Positions 35,412 to 45,954 of a stretch of DNA of 64,000 nucleotides are shown here, in pieces. How positions within the stretch are numbered: the stretch's first letter is position 1; each line of letters begins with the position of its first letter. The translations under genes were made by a program, and so were the position numbers. The notes below the pieces were generated by a model. It ran no database searches and was not told where the DNA came from. It was given only the letters and a program-made list of their open reading frames with translations. This DNA is from Apoda limacodes (lineage: Eukaryota > Arthropoda > Insecta > Lepidoptera > Limacodidae): NCBI GenBank assembly GCA_946406115.1, contig OX291544.1, positions 25,871,521 to 25,935,520 on the forward strand, given 5' to 3'.

Positions 35412-35590
35412 GTGCCAGCGGCTCAAACAGCCCGCCCTTAATTCGGTTATCGGCGCGAAACTGTTTAATTATATTAATGAAGTTTGCTAAAGCTGTAGCT
35501 ATAGTTTGTTTAAGCTCGGTTATATGTGTAGTCATTCTCGCGGTAACTTTTAATTTTCTTCGGGATAAAAGAAAAATTATATGAAAATGC
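35412..35590 (+). repeat. GCCCGCGGCT family, 5' part only
   Basis: TGTGCCAGCGGCTCAAACAG, GCCCTTAATTCGGTTATCGG and TAAAGCTGTAGCTATAGTTT match the start of the family; the 3' end is not seen. Confidence 0.55.
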
Positions 35591-36528
35591 TTAATGTGCT
35601 ATGGGTACATAAAAACATAGCGATTGCCAATGTAGTTTGACCAGCATCAGAACTAATTTCACGGCAACAGTGACTTTGAGCAGTATTTTGAGATCGACAA
35701 ATATCAAAACATAAATAGTTACCTACTTTGCAATTTTTCGCATTCGTAAACATTTTTCATGCCACCGTTTCCCACCCTTTGCCATGTATAGCCTTTGAAA
35801 GAGAAATCACGCCAATTAGCTTTGAGCAAGTTTTTTGTTCGAGTGCCCAGTTTGTCAAACAACAATTCTAGAATTCTCGTGACCTAACATGGACCTTATC
35901 CAGTAAAAGTGTCAGTACACACCTTCTGTCGTAGTTTAGTGATTAGTATCAGGAAGGATGGTAGAAATATTTACTCTCAAGTCAATGGATTGGGAAAATG
36001 TGATTTTTGGTCTTTCCAGTTAAGATGGTCACAAAGAGATTTATCATGTGCCGTTTTACAATATAGGCTAAAATTTACATTTTTTGTTTACACTCCCGCC
36101 TAATATTCTAACAAGCATCAAAGTCGTTGAGGAAAACGCAGTTCAAGGGAAAAGGTGAAAAAGGTATATATACAAAATTCTTTAAGAAAAAACATTTAGC
36201 GAGCAATGAAGAACTAATAAAAGTAAGTTATTTTGTTGGATATTCGATTTCGAATGTTTAGAATAAAACTCGATTTTAAATGACTATCCCGAGAAAAATA
36301 TTCATAAGAATTTTATTTTATGTTAAAATTATATAATGTATGAAACCTTCCAAATGGTAAATATGAATCAATAAAAATTAACCTAAATTACCTACTAACA
36401 GTAATGTGTAAATGATAACAATCAATCAAACAATCGGTAGAATCATGGTCGAATATATGAAAACGCTGAATTGACCGCGTGCTACGGGACTATCCAAGCT
36501 CAGAAATCCGTAAAAGAAGTAAAAAAAA
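35591..36528. other. No recognised gene
   Basis: AT-rich with no supported feature. Confidence 0.4.
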
Positions 36529-37060
36529 AGGGTTGCACTCCGAGAGTGCCGGCAGTAGTGAAAACCTTTACACACGATTCGCGCTAAACATTCAAATATG
36601 TTACAAGACAACTCATACGTCATATTTAATTGTACCAATTTCCTTAACACACAAGTCACGCTTAAGACTCAAATTTGTCACAAGACATGTCTTTGACATT
36701 GTCAAGAAATAATAATGCTTGTTTATCACTGACCTCTACTAGTAGTAGTAGAGGTCAGTGTTATTTATTTACTTTTTTGACGTAGTATATTTGACATCTC
36801 AATTTGTTATAGAATTAAAATCCCATATCCAACCTCCCTTTTCTACTCATAATCGCCATATATTAAAAATAAAAATTATAATAGGCGTGACATTATGGTT
36901 TCCATCTGAAGATCAGTCTGACGCGAGTTTATCATTTTTTACCCATTTCAAAAACTAACCTAATGTAAATACAAGTTCCGTCTTACGAATTTTATATGTA
37001 TTTTCGATCAGGACACGTGACCTGACGCGAGTTTAACATTTTTTACCCATAACAAAAAAT
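36529..37060 (-). mobile_element. Foldback-type repeat, copy 3, with internal duplication and a hairpin insert
   Basis: Starts GGGTTGCACTCCGAGAGTGC and runs through CCTTTACACACGATTCGCGC, GACATTGTCAAGAAATAATA and TTGACGTAGTATATTTGACA. Compared with copy 1 it carries a 34-bp palindrome at 36727-36760, and the motif GACGCGAGTTTA plus CATTTTTTACCCAT appears twice (about 36919 and 37024), an internal duplication of roughly 105 bp. The outer GAAGTTTTCACTTC end is missing. Confidence 0.65.
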
Positions 37061-38560
37061 TTTACCCATTCAAAAATGCTGATAGGATAAAAATGGATAC
37101 AAATTGCCTATACAACGATTACCTTTCTCGCCTTTGTCACACACGCCTTAAAGGAAGCTTAAATACAGCAGTGGAGAAAAATTAAAAACAAAAATGTCTT
37201 CAATATTATTTCATTGTGTTTCAATAAATATATGTATAATTTTTTTTACTTGATAAGTCTATATTTTTTATAAAAATATATCACATAACAATAACAATTT
37301 ATTTTGATATACATATTTGGCTGCCTAAAGATTTTTATCAGTCTACATCGCAAAATGTGATTACGTTTATAATAAATAACTGTATTTTTATAGATACCTT
37401 CAACCCTATTTTTAACTATGCATGAAGGTTAGGTTAGGTAGTGTAAATTTAATTATACAAGCGGTAGAATACACAGAGGAAGGCAAAGTCTCTCCTATGA
37501 CTTAAGGGTTCAATACGTCTTGAAAGATTAGAATCGTCAACGATTTATCATTTTCTTCGATTCTGTTATCATTTTATCAAAAGAAGAACAATATACGAAT
37601 CAAATAAACATTAACACTTGTATTACCTATTCAAATTCACGCAATTATTTCTCAAATTACTCATACTATTAATTCAAACAAAGGCTGTTGTGCTAACGGC
37701 TCACTGGCTTTTGTGGCTGCATCTTTGTTTGTTCAATCCTTTGGTTTTCCGTACTTTAGAAACCATAGTTCCTGTTCAGTTTGTTTTTGCGTATGTTACG
37801 TACGTATGCTACGGTATCTATACACATACACATATGTACGCGTTTAATTCGTTAGTTTCCCACAAAGGAAAATAATTAGATGGATTCATTTGCGTTTTAC
37901 GCAGTTTTAGAGAGCTCTCTGAATACAAGTGTAGTAATGCGATGTTATTTAAAGATTCAAAACGTTTCGTCTCGCTTATTCAAAGTCAGTCAATTTTTTT
38001 TTATTCAAATTAGGATTTTTTTGACTGATTAACCTGACTAAATGACTGACAATCATTATTACACAGTTTAAACCAGAGCTGATTGGGACGTATAAAATCT
38101 TTAGGGAAGCGTAGTGAGGCATTAAGAAAGTATTTTGAATAAATCTACCCCTAAGGTTACAATTTAGATTTCACGTCACAACGGAAAGTCAGAAAATTGT
38201 GACTCATAATATACGTAATGTTTCAGTACTATCGTATTGGAAGGCAGGTGTAATTAAAGTTAACAAGGTTCGAGACTTACGTGTTAACTTTTGTTATAAT
38301 TATAACTGTCTCTCACGTTACTTTTCTAATGTAGGTGCAGAAAGTAACCAAAGTTTAGCATTACACAATTCGCCAAAACAGCAGTGCAAAGTGTTTTTAA
38401 GACAAGGTTCGTTCTTTTTAAGTAAAGGTATTATAAAAGCTCTGTTTCAGGATTGTTTTATCAGTGATGCGTTATGGTACACAAATGTGGTCACTAACTT
38501 ATGGCCTCCTAAATAAGCTTACAGTCGTTTAGATTTGGAATAAGGAAATTCAAAGACCCA
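37061..38560. other. 1.5 kb without recognised genes
   Basis: Open frames at 37618-37875 and 38199-38516 (plus) have no recognisable domain, no codon or context support, and read as chance. Confidence 0.4.
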
Positions 38561-38760
38561 ACCAAGTAACTGAAGTGGCAATGAGCAGGCCACATCACTC
38601 GTCAAACCAATAACCGATGAGGAATAAAGGTACTTAAATGACAAACACGAATTGAAAGATGCAGCTGCAGCTTAAAATTCCGTTGTGGAGACATATGGGG
38701 GAGGCTTACGACCAACAATGGGTGTCCTCTGGCTAAGACAATGACGATGTCGACGATTTT
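38561..38760 (+). pseudogene. RTE-type LINE 3' end fragment
   Basis: ACCAAGTAACTGAAGTGGCA, AGCAGGCCACATCACTCG and the terminal GGGGGAGGCTTACGACCAAC then GGGTGTCCTC correspond to the end of an RTE-clade ORF2, where residues read roughly E-V-A-M-S-R-P-H ... G-E-A-Y-D-Q-Q-W-V-S. It is followed by a TGACGATGTCGACGAT tail in place of the usual GATGAT repeat. Frameshifted and with no reverse transcriptase. Confidence 0.6.
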
Positions 38761-38957
38761 GGACGATAGATGTATGAAAGGTTGATGTTTTGTGTGTGAG
38801 TAAACCAAAGTGAAAAGGATCTAAGGTAACCCGCGGAATAAATCTACTAAGCACAGTTGGCAAATTAAAAACAAATATAGTAGTAGTAAGTATTAATTGA
38901 AAGAGTAGGGGGAAAACCGAAGAAATAGAATAGGTTCACAAAAGGAAAATATGTAAT

Positions 38958-39145
38958 TGTTTTTGCCAGTGGCTCTGGCCGCCCTAAAGATTATCAGCTT
39001 GGGATTCCTACGGCAACTCCTTGATAACTTATATTAAAGAAGTCAAATAAAGCAAGCTTTAACTGTAGCTATAGTTCATTTAAATGAAATTTGATTATAC
39101 TAATTCCCGTAAGAACTTTTGAATTTTCCTAAATAAAAATGAAAG
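38958..39145 (+). repeat. GCCCGCGGCT family, 5' part only
   Basis: TTTTTGCCAGTGGCTCTGGC, GGGATTCCTACGGCAACTCC and TTTAACTGTAGCTATAGTTC are in family order; the 3' end is lacking. Confidence 0.55.
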
Positions 39146-39619
39146 ACGTACTTAAATTAGTGAAACTGATTAACGATCTAGACCCTATTACTCAAACGAT
39201 TTAATTTTTTTGTTTTTTTTTATACCGCCGTCAGACATATGCTCAAAAGCAAAAGAAGAGTAGTTCGCAACAGGAAATGTAGAAATTTTGTTAATATATA
39301 TGATATAATGGTGGCATCCCTAGTTACTGGATGAATGTCATGTGTTTGAGGAGTAAGAAGTGTTAGCTAAGTGCATCAATATCAAGAGAACATTTAAAAT
39401 TATTCCTACACTTTCCAACACCTAAGGACCAAGAAATTTTGCCAAGTCTTCTCAGCAGAGGTTTTTTTAGTTTGAGCTAAATTCGGTCTCTACGACTTAT
39501 TAAATTACGTATTTCGTTGGTTAGCCAAGGTGCTGAAGCGTATTTCATGCAGACTGGTTTTAAAGGTGCATGTTTGTCGTACTTTCACTCATTTCCAGAA
39601 GAGAAAGAGTTGTGTTATA
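39146..39619. other. No recognised feature
   Basis: AT-rich and unassigned. Confidence 0.4.
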
Positions 39620-39738
39620 TCCAATTGCAGCCTAGTTGTTAGCGAGGCGAGCTGCTGTGCAGAGGGCGGGAGTTCGATTCCCACACTGGACAAACATTTA
39701 TGTTTGTTTCGAGTCTGGATGTATTTATATATTTCGAG
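39620..39738 (+). repeat. tRNA-related SINE, plus strand
   Basis: A-box-like GCAGCCTAGTTGTTAGCGAG, B-box GAGTTCGATTCC (39670-39681), then CACACTGGACAAACATTTAT and GAGTCTGGATGTATTTATAT. Same family as 30645-30875. It abuts the LINE-A reverse transcriptase, and its tail is read through by an open frame that starts at 39700. Confidence 0.7.
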
Positions 39739-39739
39739 T

Positions 39740-40389
39740 CGATCATTACATCAGTTTACAAAACTGGTGATAAGGAAGATATCAACAATTATAGACCAAT
39801 ATCAGTCCTTACAGCTATTCCTAAAATTATTGTAAAACGAATTAACGTTAGTCTACTCAATTATCTGAATCGGCAGAACGTACTATCTAGTTCACAATTT
39901 GGCTTTAGAAACAATTTATCAACTGAAGACGCAGTTACAGCCCTTACTTCTTTTATTGTAAAGCAATTTGACTCTGGTGAAAAGTGCCTTTCTGTGTTTC
40001 TTGACCTCAAAAAAGCGTTCGACACGGTTTCTGTTCCCATTTTAACTAAAAAGTTGGAAAACATAGGTATAAGAGGAATTCCCTTAGCTTTACTTAAAGA
40101 CTATCTTCATGAGAGAAAACAACGAGTAAAAGTAGCAGAATACACAAGTGAGGAAGTTGATGTTACCTTTGGAGTCCCCCAAGGCAGCGTACTAGGACCC
40201 ACTCCATTCTTAATCTACATAAATGAGCTCTGTGATCTCGGAATTAATGATGGTCAAATATTTTCCTACGCTGATGACACAGCTATTGTCTTTACTGGAA
40301 AAACATGGAATGATGTGCGTAATAAGGCTGAAACAGAATTAGCAAAGATAGCAAACTGGTTAAGTAATAATATATTAACACTAAATACT
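39740..40389 (+). pseudogene. LINE-A reverse transcriptase domain
   Basis: The domain copies element RNA into DNA at the nicked target. It contains V-Y-K-T-G-D-x-x-x-x-N-N-Y-R-P-I-S, Q-F-G-F-R, F-L-D-L-K-K-A-F-D (about 39997-40023, first catalytic Asp), G-V-P-Q-G-S-V-L-G-P (from about 40170) and S-Y-A-D-D-T (about 40264-40281, catalytic Asp pair). All catalytic residues are present. The frame is open to the SINE insertion at 40390, after which 50 SINE-encoded residues precede a stop at 40545. The family belongs with jockey/CR1-type LINEs; I do not name a clade with confidence. Confidence 0.85.
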
Positions 40390-40703
40390 TATATATATGG
40401 TCGGTGGTGGCCGAGGGGTTTAAATTTCACTTCACGTCCCAAGTGGCGGAGGTTCGAACCCCTAGGGTCGGTGTGTACCAATGAGTATTTTCTTTATTTC
40501 TCAAGTACACTGATTTATTTATTCAAACCACTGGCTTTTCGGTGAAGGAAAACATCGTGAGGAAACCTGCATACGTCAAGAAAAATAAAAGACGTATGTG
40601 AAGTCCACAATCCGCACTGCGCCCGCGTGTGGACTATGGCCCAAATCACCCTCGCTTATGAGGGTAGGCCGTGCCCCAATAGTGGGGACGTATGAAGGCT
40701 AGC
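40390..40703 (+). mobile_element. Full-length tRNA-headed SINE inserted in LINE-A
   Basis: A 314-bp insertion flanked by the 7-bp direct repeat AAATACT (40383-40389 and 40704-40710). Its head has an A box TGGCCGAGGGG (40408-40418) and a B box GGTTCGAACCC (40451-40461), so it would be transcribed by RNA polymerase III. The body has GGTGAAGGAAAACATCGTGA and GGAAACCTGCATACGTCAAG and a 3' end GCCGTGCCCCAATAGTGGGG, recognisable from lepidopteran SINE/LINE partners. It is a retroposon, not a tRNA gene: the sequence between the boxes does not make a cloverleaf with a clear anticodon arm. Confidence 0.85.
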
Positions 40704-41051
40704 AAATACTAAAAAACACACTATATATGTTTCTCTATGTACAATAATACATAACCTAACCCTAATTTTAAAATTAAAATTCATAATTGTGAGATACAAA
40801 TTAATGCTGACTGTACTTGTTCTCAAATTAACAAGGTAACAACTACTTAATATTTAGGTATTATATTAGGCCAAAGACTAACCTGGCACTCGCACATCGA
40901 ATTAATTATGAGCAGAACAAGAAAACTTATTGGGATATTTAAAACTTTAAGACATGCTGACACAAATACACTTTTAAAACAAATATATATGTCACTAGCT
41001 GAAGTGATCTATTTTAAACCTTATCGTTTTCCTACCACACAATTATATCTA

Positions 41052-41427
41052 GACTGTAATCATTCAATCAATCTTACTTTCTTACTTTTTTGTTTTGTTT
41101 ATTAATACTGTAAGACATTGATTATTCCTTAGTGATGAATACATAAACTGTCTTTTGTTTATATTAGATACTTTTTTATGTTGTGCTTGTGCTTTATATT
41201 TCATGTTTTTTTATGTTTGTAATGGAAAGTGTCCTTTTATGATAGGGAGCTGATTGGACGCTGTAAGAGAAAGGGAGAAAAGAAATACCCTTGCTGAGTT
41301 TCTTGCCGGTTCTTCTCAGTACAAGGTCTCCCGCCCTGTAGACTTACGAACCGATGGCGTAGTGACATTCATAAGTGCTCAATTATTGTAGCCTAAACTG
41401 AATAAATTAAATTGAATTTGAATTTGA
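41052..41427 (+). mobile_element. 5'-truncated LINE 3' end inserted in LINE-A
   Basis: A 376-bp insertion between two copies of ATCTA (41047-41051 and 41428-41432). It contains GAGTTTCTTGCCGGTTCTTC, a common 3' UTR block of lepidopteran LINEs that is also seen in LINE-B, and ends in a TTGAATTTGAATTTGAA tail typical of target-primed reverse transcription. Confidence 0.85.
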
Positions 41428-41819
41428 ATCTATCGGTAAGAAAAATATGCAACCTTCAAACTTTGCTAAGATTTCACAAATCCCTAACCTACAATCCCCG
41501 TCCTACCAATAACAGAAGGAAGAGCAAGGTATCTCACTGTTATGTTGTGAAATCAACTTTTGCCAGTAGACAGTATGCTAACACACTTTAATATAAGACA
41601 CATTAATATTTATCCTATGACACGTCACCAATGCAGAAAGACCCTTATTGACTGGTTACAAAATTTAAAATACGATGAAACAGAGCATCTGTTACAGAAA
41701 TGTGGTTAACCAGACAATAACTGTGATAGACCTACTTTAATTATCTAGCGATCTATATTATCATATATGTAATTATTTTACACGCATATTATTTAATTTT
41801 CATAACACTAATTTCCAAC

Positions 41820-41896
41820 ACAAACACACACACACACACATACATACACCAGCACACACACACACCCACCCTCACATACACCCATACACGCAAATA
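41820..41896 (+). repeat. (CA)n microsatellite, compound
   Basis: CACACACACACACACACATA followed by ACACACACACACACCCACCC and CACCCACATC. It lies in the 3' UTR of LINE-A. Confidence 0.9.
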
Positions 41897-42227
41897 TACA
41901 CCCACATCTAAAGTACTTTCTATTTAAGAATTTTTTTTTCTTTTCATTTAATTTGGAAATCTTTACTTTATAAATTACATAGTGATAAATTGTAATGGAA
42001 GGGCGAGATTATCTGATACAGGTACTGTTATACTTACTAGGCAATCTCAACAACTATCTGTAAAAACTGTGGATACAAATAAACATCGTCTATTGTCTAT
42101 TTATGTGTGATAAGTATGTATTTACAACAAAAAAATATTTATAAGTATTTTTATCGGTTGTCTGGTTTTCATAATACAAGCTTTGCTTAGTTTAGAACCG
42201 GATAGCACTGTGTGATATGTCCAGAGA

Positions 42228-42252
42228 TTATTATAATTATTATTATTATTAT
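42228..42252 (+). repeat. (ATT)n microsatellite
   Basis: Five to six ATT units: TAATTATTATTATTATTATC. Confidence 0.8.
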
Positions 42253-42486
42253 CCACAAATAAGAGTATAATAAAGTAATATAACCTTACTTGTGTCGATT
42301 TTAATGGAATATCTTGAATTCCCATGTTCCGGAACTACGAATAAACTTGCTTTGTAGTAAATGTTGATTATTATTCTGATGAATGGGGGAGAATCACATG
42401 TCTTAGTAACGGGACGTGCGTTGAATTTTCCAAGCGGATTAATAAGAGACAGTGGTACGAATACAAGATTGATAAAAGGATTTTAA

Positions 42487-43011
42487 GGTAGCCGCCGGTA
42501 AACGGACAAAAAAATTGTCAAATTTTACGTGTTTGTCAAATTAGTTATTAAGCAGTCTGCCGTTGCCTTTGATGCGTTAGTCAAATAAACTACGTGTTTG
42601 ACGTGTTTGAAAGAAAAATTTGTTTGGCTGCGTATTTATTAACTCCATTTTTGCTCGACATTACTGCGCTTCATGTTCATCTTTTTTGTAATAAGAGAGA
42701 AAATTACTATACACATCTGAGCCTGTTTGCAATATTTCTCTTATTAAATTTTCAAGACTAACTATTCTCGTGTCCAACGCCTTTTTTTCCTCTTTATGCA
42801 CAATGCTAAGGTCAAAACAAGTAATTCTTTGTCTGTGTGGCTCATAATTTTTATTATCAAATTGTCGTTGTGTCACTTGGCGGCGAAAATTGCATCAAAA
42901 CTGACGACTCTTTTGACAAACTTTATTTGTACGTCAACGCTCATGTTTGATAACGACGTACAAACCAAACGTAAAATTTGACAAATATATTTGAACGGTA
43001 AACGGCTGCTG
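42487..43011. mobile_element. Possible second TTAA-flanked element
   Basis: TTAA at 42483-42486 and 43012-43015 bounds 525 bp. TTGTCAAATTTTACGTGTTT near the left end and AAACGTAAAATTTGACAAAT near the right are inverted. The extreme ends GGTAGCCGCC and GGCTGCTG are only roughly inverted, and GGTAAACGG occurs near both ends in the same orientation. Less certain than copies A and B and not related to them. The minus-strand frame at 42661-42876 (71 codons) lies inside and I do not recognise it. Confidence 0.45.
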
Positions 43012-43204
43012 TTAATAAAATATGTAATCAGATAATATGGACAAAGTTTGTCACTTTAATCAGGTATTTGTAAGTTTGGCGAAAAACAAATACGGAACAA
43101 ATAAAACGGATGATATGAGTATAAATAAAAAAGCGGCCAAACAACGATAATATATTTCTTGTACATACTTCTTTTAATATTTACCTTTTAATTATTTGTT
43201 AGAT

Positions 43205-43335
43205 AATTCTCCATTATAACACATATTCTGTGAACATTTCAGGCTTCTAGAGCCCTGTATTGGTTGGACAGACAGACAGTGTAGGCTTAGTAATAGGGCT
43301 CCGTTGGCACCCTTTGGATACGGAACCCTGAAAAG
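43205..43335 (+). repeat. GTGCGAG-family 3' fragment
   Basis: GGACAGACAGACAGTGTAGG, AGGGCTCCGTTGGCACCCTT and GGATACGGAACCCTGAAAAG are the family's 3' end; the head is missing. A near-identical fragment occurs at 44535-44672. Confidence 0.65.
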
Positions 43336-44534
43336 CTTACCGATATGTTTGTATCAGACTCAAATGTCGTTAACGCAACTGTGCACTGTCCTATTTTTAA
43401 TCGGCCTATCAGAGCATCAGTGAGCTATGACAACTGTATTAAAAGGGGACCGCGTACACCGACCGATTTTTATCGGCCGATAGGTCATACTGTTGCGAGA
43501 CACAAATAGGGTATTGCGCGGCTAGGCTTACCTACTCATGAGATAAAGGGCTTAGTGCGAGTTTCAATCCTATTAGTGAGGTGACGTAAACCATTTTGTG
43601 TAACCTCTGAAGTATTTACACAGAGCTGCTACTTTGGTAAATCAATGTTATTTTAATACTCCACCTTTTCTAAGCAAGACAAACTTAAGCTCTAGTACCT
43701 GGTGGGTTTTGGTGAGTTTATAATACCTACATAACTGTATCGAAATTATAATAAAAGTTTGAAGTCCATAAAGTAATCGGTAAGAAACTACGAAACCCTA
43801 TTATTTGATTACTGATACAGTTCTTGGACTATTTTTATTTAACAATATACTTACAAATTTATAAATTATAAGCGCTATTATTACCTGGATAATAATAGCT
43901 TTCTCGTTCTTAGCCAATTTTCATTGAATAGGAAAACGCCTTTTGAAGTTTTGGACATATTTCTTAGTAAGTGTTGGCGTGGAAACGACAGATTCTTTGA
44001 AAATTCTATTTTTGTATTTATTGTAAGGAGCTTTATGGCTAAGACCTAATTTACTGTACACAATTTTAGACACAAAAAAATTATAGCTGCTTTAAACATA
44101 TTAAGTAAATATATTTAGAAGAACCGGCAGAAAAAAAATCAGAATGCTTTGAATACTATCACAACTATAATGTAATAGAAAAAAATGTAATAGCTTTTGA
44201 TCTCGACGACGGTTTTTCTAAAATTTTATAAGTAACTAGCAACCGTCTTGTTAATTTCTATTATATTTGACAATTCAATTGTTGTTTCTCTTCACGAACA
44301 ATTATATAATTCTGGAAGGCAGGCTCTCGCTACATCGTGGGGTCAGCGGCCGCGGTTTGTTAAGATAGCCCTATGTTCCTGACCCACAACCGAATTCACT
44401 TTGTTGTTTAGCGTGGTATATAGTTTACACTACGTATGATTTGAAGCTTGTATTTTTTACGTTAAAGCAAAAACAATTAAAACAATATGTTTCTTGTATG
44501 GTGACTACTTACATTTTCACTTTTTTATTTTTTT
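43336..44534. other. No recognised gene
   Basis: AT-rich; contains TATCGGCCGATA (about 43476) as a short perfect palindrome. Confidence 0.4.
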
Positions 44535-44672
44535 TTAGGAAATTCACCATAATAACACATATTTCTTAAAAATCTAACTACCTAGGTTTAAAATATAGAG
44601 TACATTAAGAATACAGGCAGACAGCGTAGGCTCAGTGACAGGGCTCGGTTGGCACCATTTTGGGTACGGATA
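44535..44672 (+). repeat. GTGCGAG-family 3' fragment
   Basis: CATAATAACACATATTTCTT, GGCAGACAGCGTAGGCTCAG and GGGCTCGGTTGGCACCATTT mirror the fragment at 43205-43335. Confidence 0.55.
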
Positions 44673-45128
44673 TATATTTCAAACCTAATATTCTATTCCA
44701 GAATCCGGAATAGATGCGGTTCAATCCTAAAATACCGATTTGTTATCGGAGGACCAACATTTACAGAATAGATTTGAATACGGATATTTCCATCTTATCA
44801 AAATAATACTTATTTTCCCGCTCACCTGAAACTCGAATAAAGTAGGAAAAGGTTAAACGTGAGCCCGGAGGAGTTCATAGTGAAAATTCATAATAATTCA
44901 AGATAAGATATTGTTGTTAAGTTTAACGAAGTTTAAGGCCAATGTTTTGAATTGTTGACCTTTTGGGTTTATAATACCTATTTCAAGTTTAGGATGTTGA
45001 AGTATAAGTAAGACATCCGTATTAGGTATCAATGTAAGTGCCAAGTGCCAATAAATTAAACTAACTTCGAAAAAAGACTGAAGTAAAAAAGTAAGGCACC
45101 CTTTCGCAGAATATTGAACTACGTGGTT
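44673..45128. other. No recognised feature
   Basis: AT-rich and unassigned. Confidence 0.4.
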
Positions 45129-45536
45129 TTTTAGGGTTCCGTACCCAAAGGGTAATTAGTGGAACCCTATAACTAAGACTTCGCTGTCCGTCCGTCTGTC
45201 ACCAGGATAGTTAGACGGTAAAAATTTTCATAGAAGATGTATTTCTGTTGCCGCTATAACAAACAAAAAAATAGAATAAAATAAAATAAATATTTAAGGG
45301 GGCTCCCATACAACAAACGTGATTTTTTTACTCGATTTCGCTCGATATTGATAACGGTAACAGGTTATTCACAGAATATTTAGTAATATAATCACTTTAA
45401 AAATAAATAATTCAATTAAAATAAAATAAATATTTAAGGGGGTCTCCCATACAAAAAAGGTGATTTTTTTGCCGTTTTTATAGATAATGGTACGGAACCC
45501 TTCGTGCGCGAGTCCGACTCGCACTTGGACGATTTT
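45129..45536 (-). repeat. GTGCGAG-family repeat, minus strand, with a 140-bp internal duplication
   Basis: Ends TTAGGGTTCCGTACCCAAAG and GCGAGTCCGACTCGCACTTG. The motif ATAAAATAAATATTTAAGGG followed by CTCCCATACAA and GTGATTTTTTT occurs at 45281 and again at 45421, an offset of exactly 140 bp. The compact copy at 23311-23570 has it once. Confidence 0.8.
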
Positions 45537-45580
45537 TCGCCTTGCCGTCGGATGGCAATCGACAATTTTTACCTATTTTT

Positions 45581-45750
45581 AACCGACTTTTAAAAAAGGA
45601 GGAGGTTCTCAACTCGGATGTATGTTTTTTTTTAATGTTTGTTACCTAAAAACTCAGTCATTTATAAACCGATAAGTAAAATATTTACATATAGGGAAGG
45701 ATGAACCTACAGATTGGTCCAAAAGAGCGCGAAAATGAATTTAAGTTGTA
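45581..45750 (+). repeat. GACTTCAAAAAAGGAGG-family copy
   Basis: AACCGACTTTTAAAAAAGGA, GGAGGTTCTCAACTCGGATG and a TATGTTTTTTTTTAATGTTT run. The 3' end is not defined. Confidence 0.6.
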
Positions 45751-45954
45751 TTATGTTGATAATAAAACTTTTATTTAACAACTAAAAATACTTAACAAAG
45801 TTATAAAATTAAAATTAAATTAAAAACTAATAACTAACTAAAATAAAAACTACAAATAAAAAACCTGTGCCAAGTTGACCTGATGGGGCAGTATACCTAA
45901 AAGGCTGGCAGTATTTCCTCGTTGAATTGCAATTGAAATTACTACTTACTTACT

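Larger units (their letters stand above)
39740..42085 (+). mobile_element. LINE-A: non-LTR retrotransposon with two nested insertions
   Basis: The retrotransposon is spread over 39740-40389, 40711-41051 and 41428-42085. Removing the SINE at 40390-40703 and the LINE fragment at 41052-41427, each with one copy of its target duplication, makes the protein read continue: L-T-L-N-T then K-K-T-H-Y-I, and T-Q-L-Y-L then S-V-R-K-I. The coding part ends near 41705. The 3' UTR continues to GATACAAATAAACATC near 42085 and contains the CA microsatellite. About 35 codons are missing between S-L-A-E and V-I-Y-F-K-P-Y-R-F near 41000-41010. The copy is 5'-truncated before the reverse transcriptase. Confidence 0.8.

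Noticed and set aside
21438..37060. LTRs of a retrovirus-like element (repeats at 21.4 and 36.5 kb in the same orientation)
   Set aside because: No gag-pol sequence, primer-binding site or polypurine tract between them, and a third copy in the other orientation exists at 285-643.
37618..37875. Membrane-protein-like open frame
   Set aside because: Hydrophobicity follows from T-rich codons; no family and no support.
38199..38516. Open frame of 105 codons
   Set aside because: No recognisable motif, AT-driven composition and no neighbouring exon signals.
39620..39690. Possible tRNA gene with GTTCGATTCC
   Set aside because: Same reasoning: SINE head, with a second copy of the same family at 30645-30875.
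40399..40470. Possible tRNA gene (A and B boxes)
   Set aside because: The boxes belong to a SINE head; flanking target duplications and a retroposon body follow, and no cloverleaf forms.
41820..41896. CA repeat as a Z-DNA or regulatory element
   Set aside because: Ordinary microsatellite inside a dead LINE's 3' UTR.
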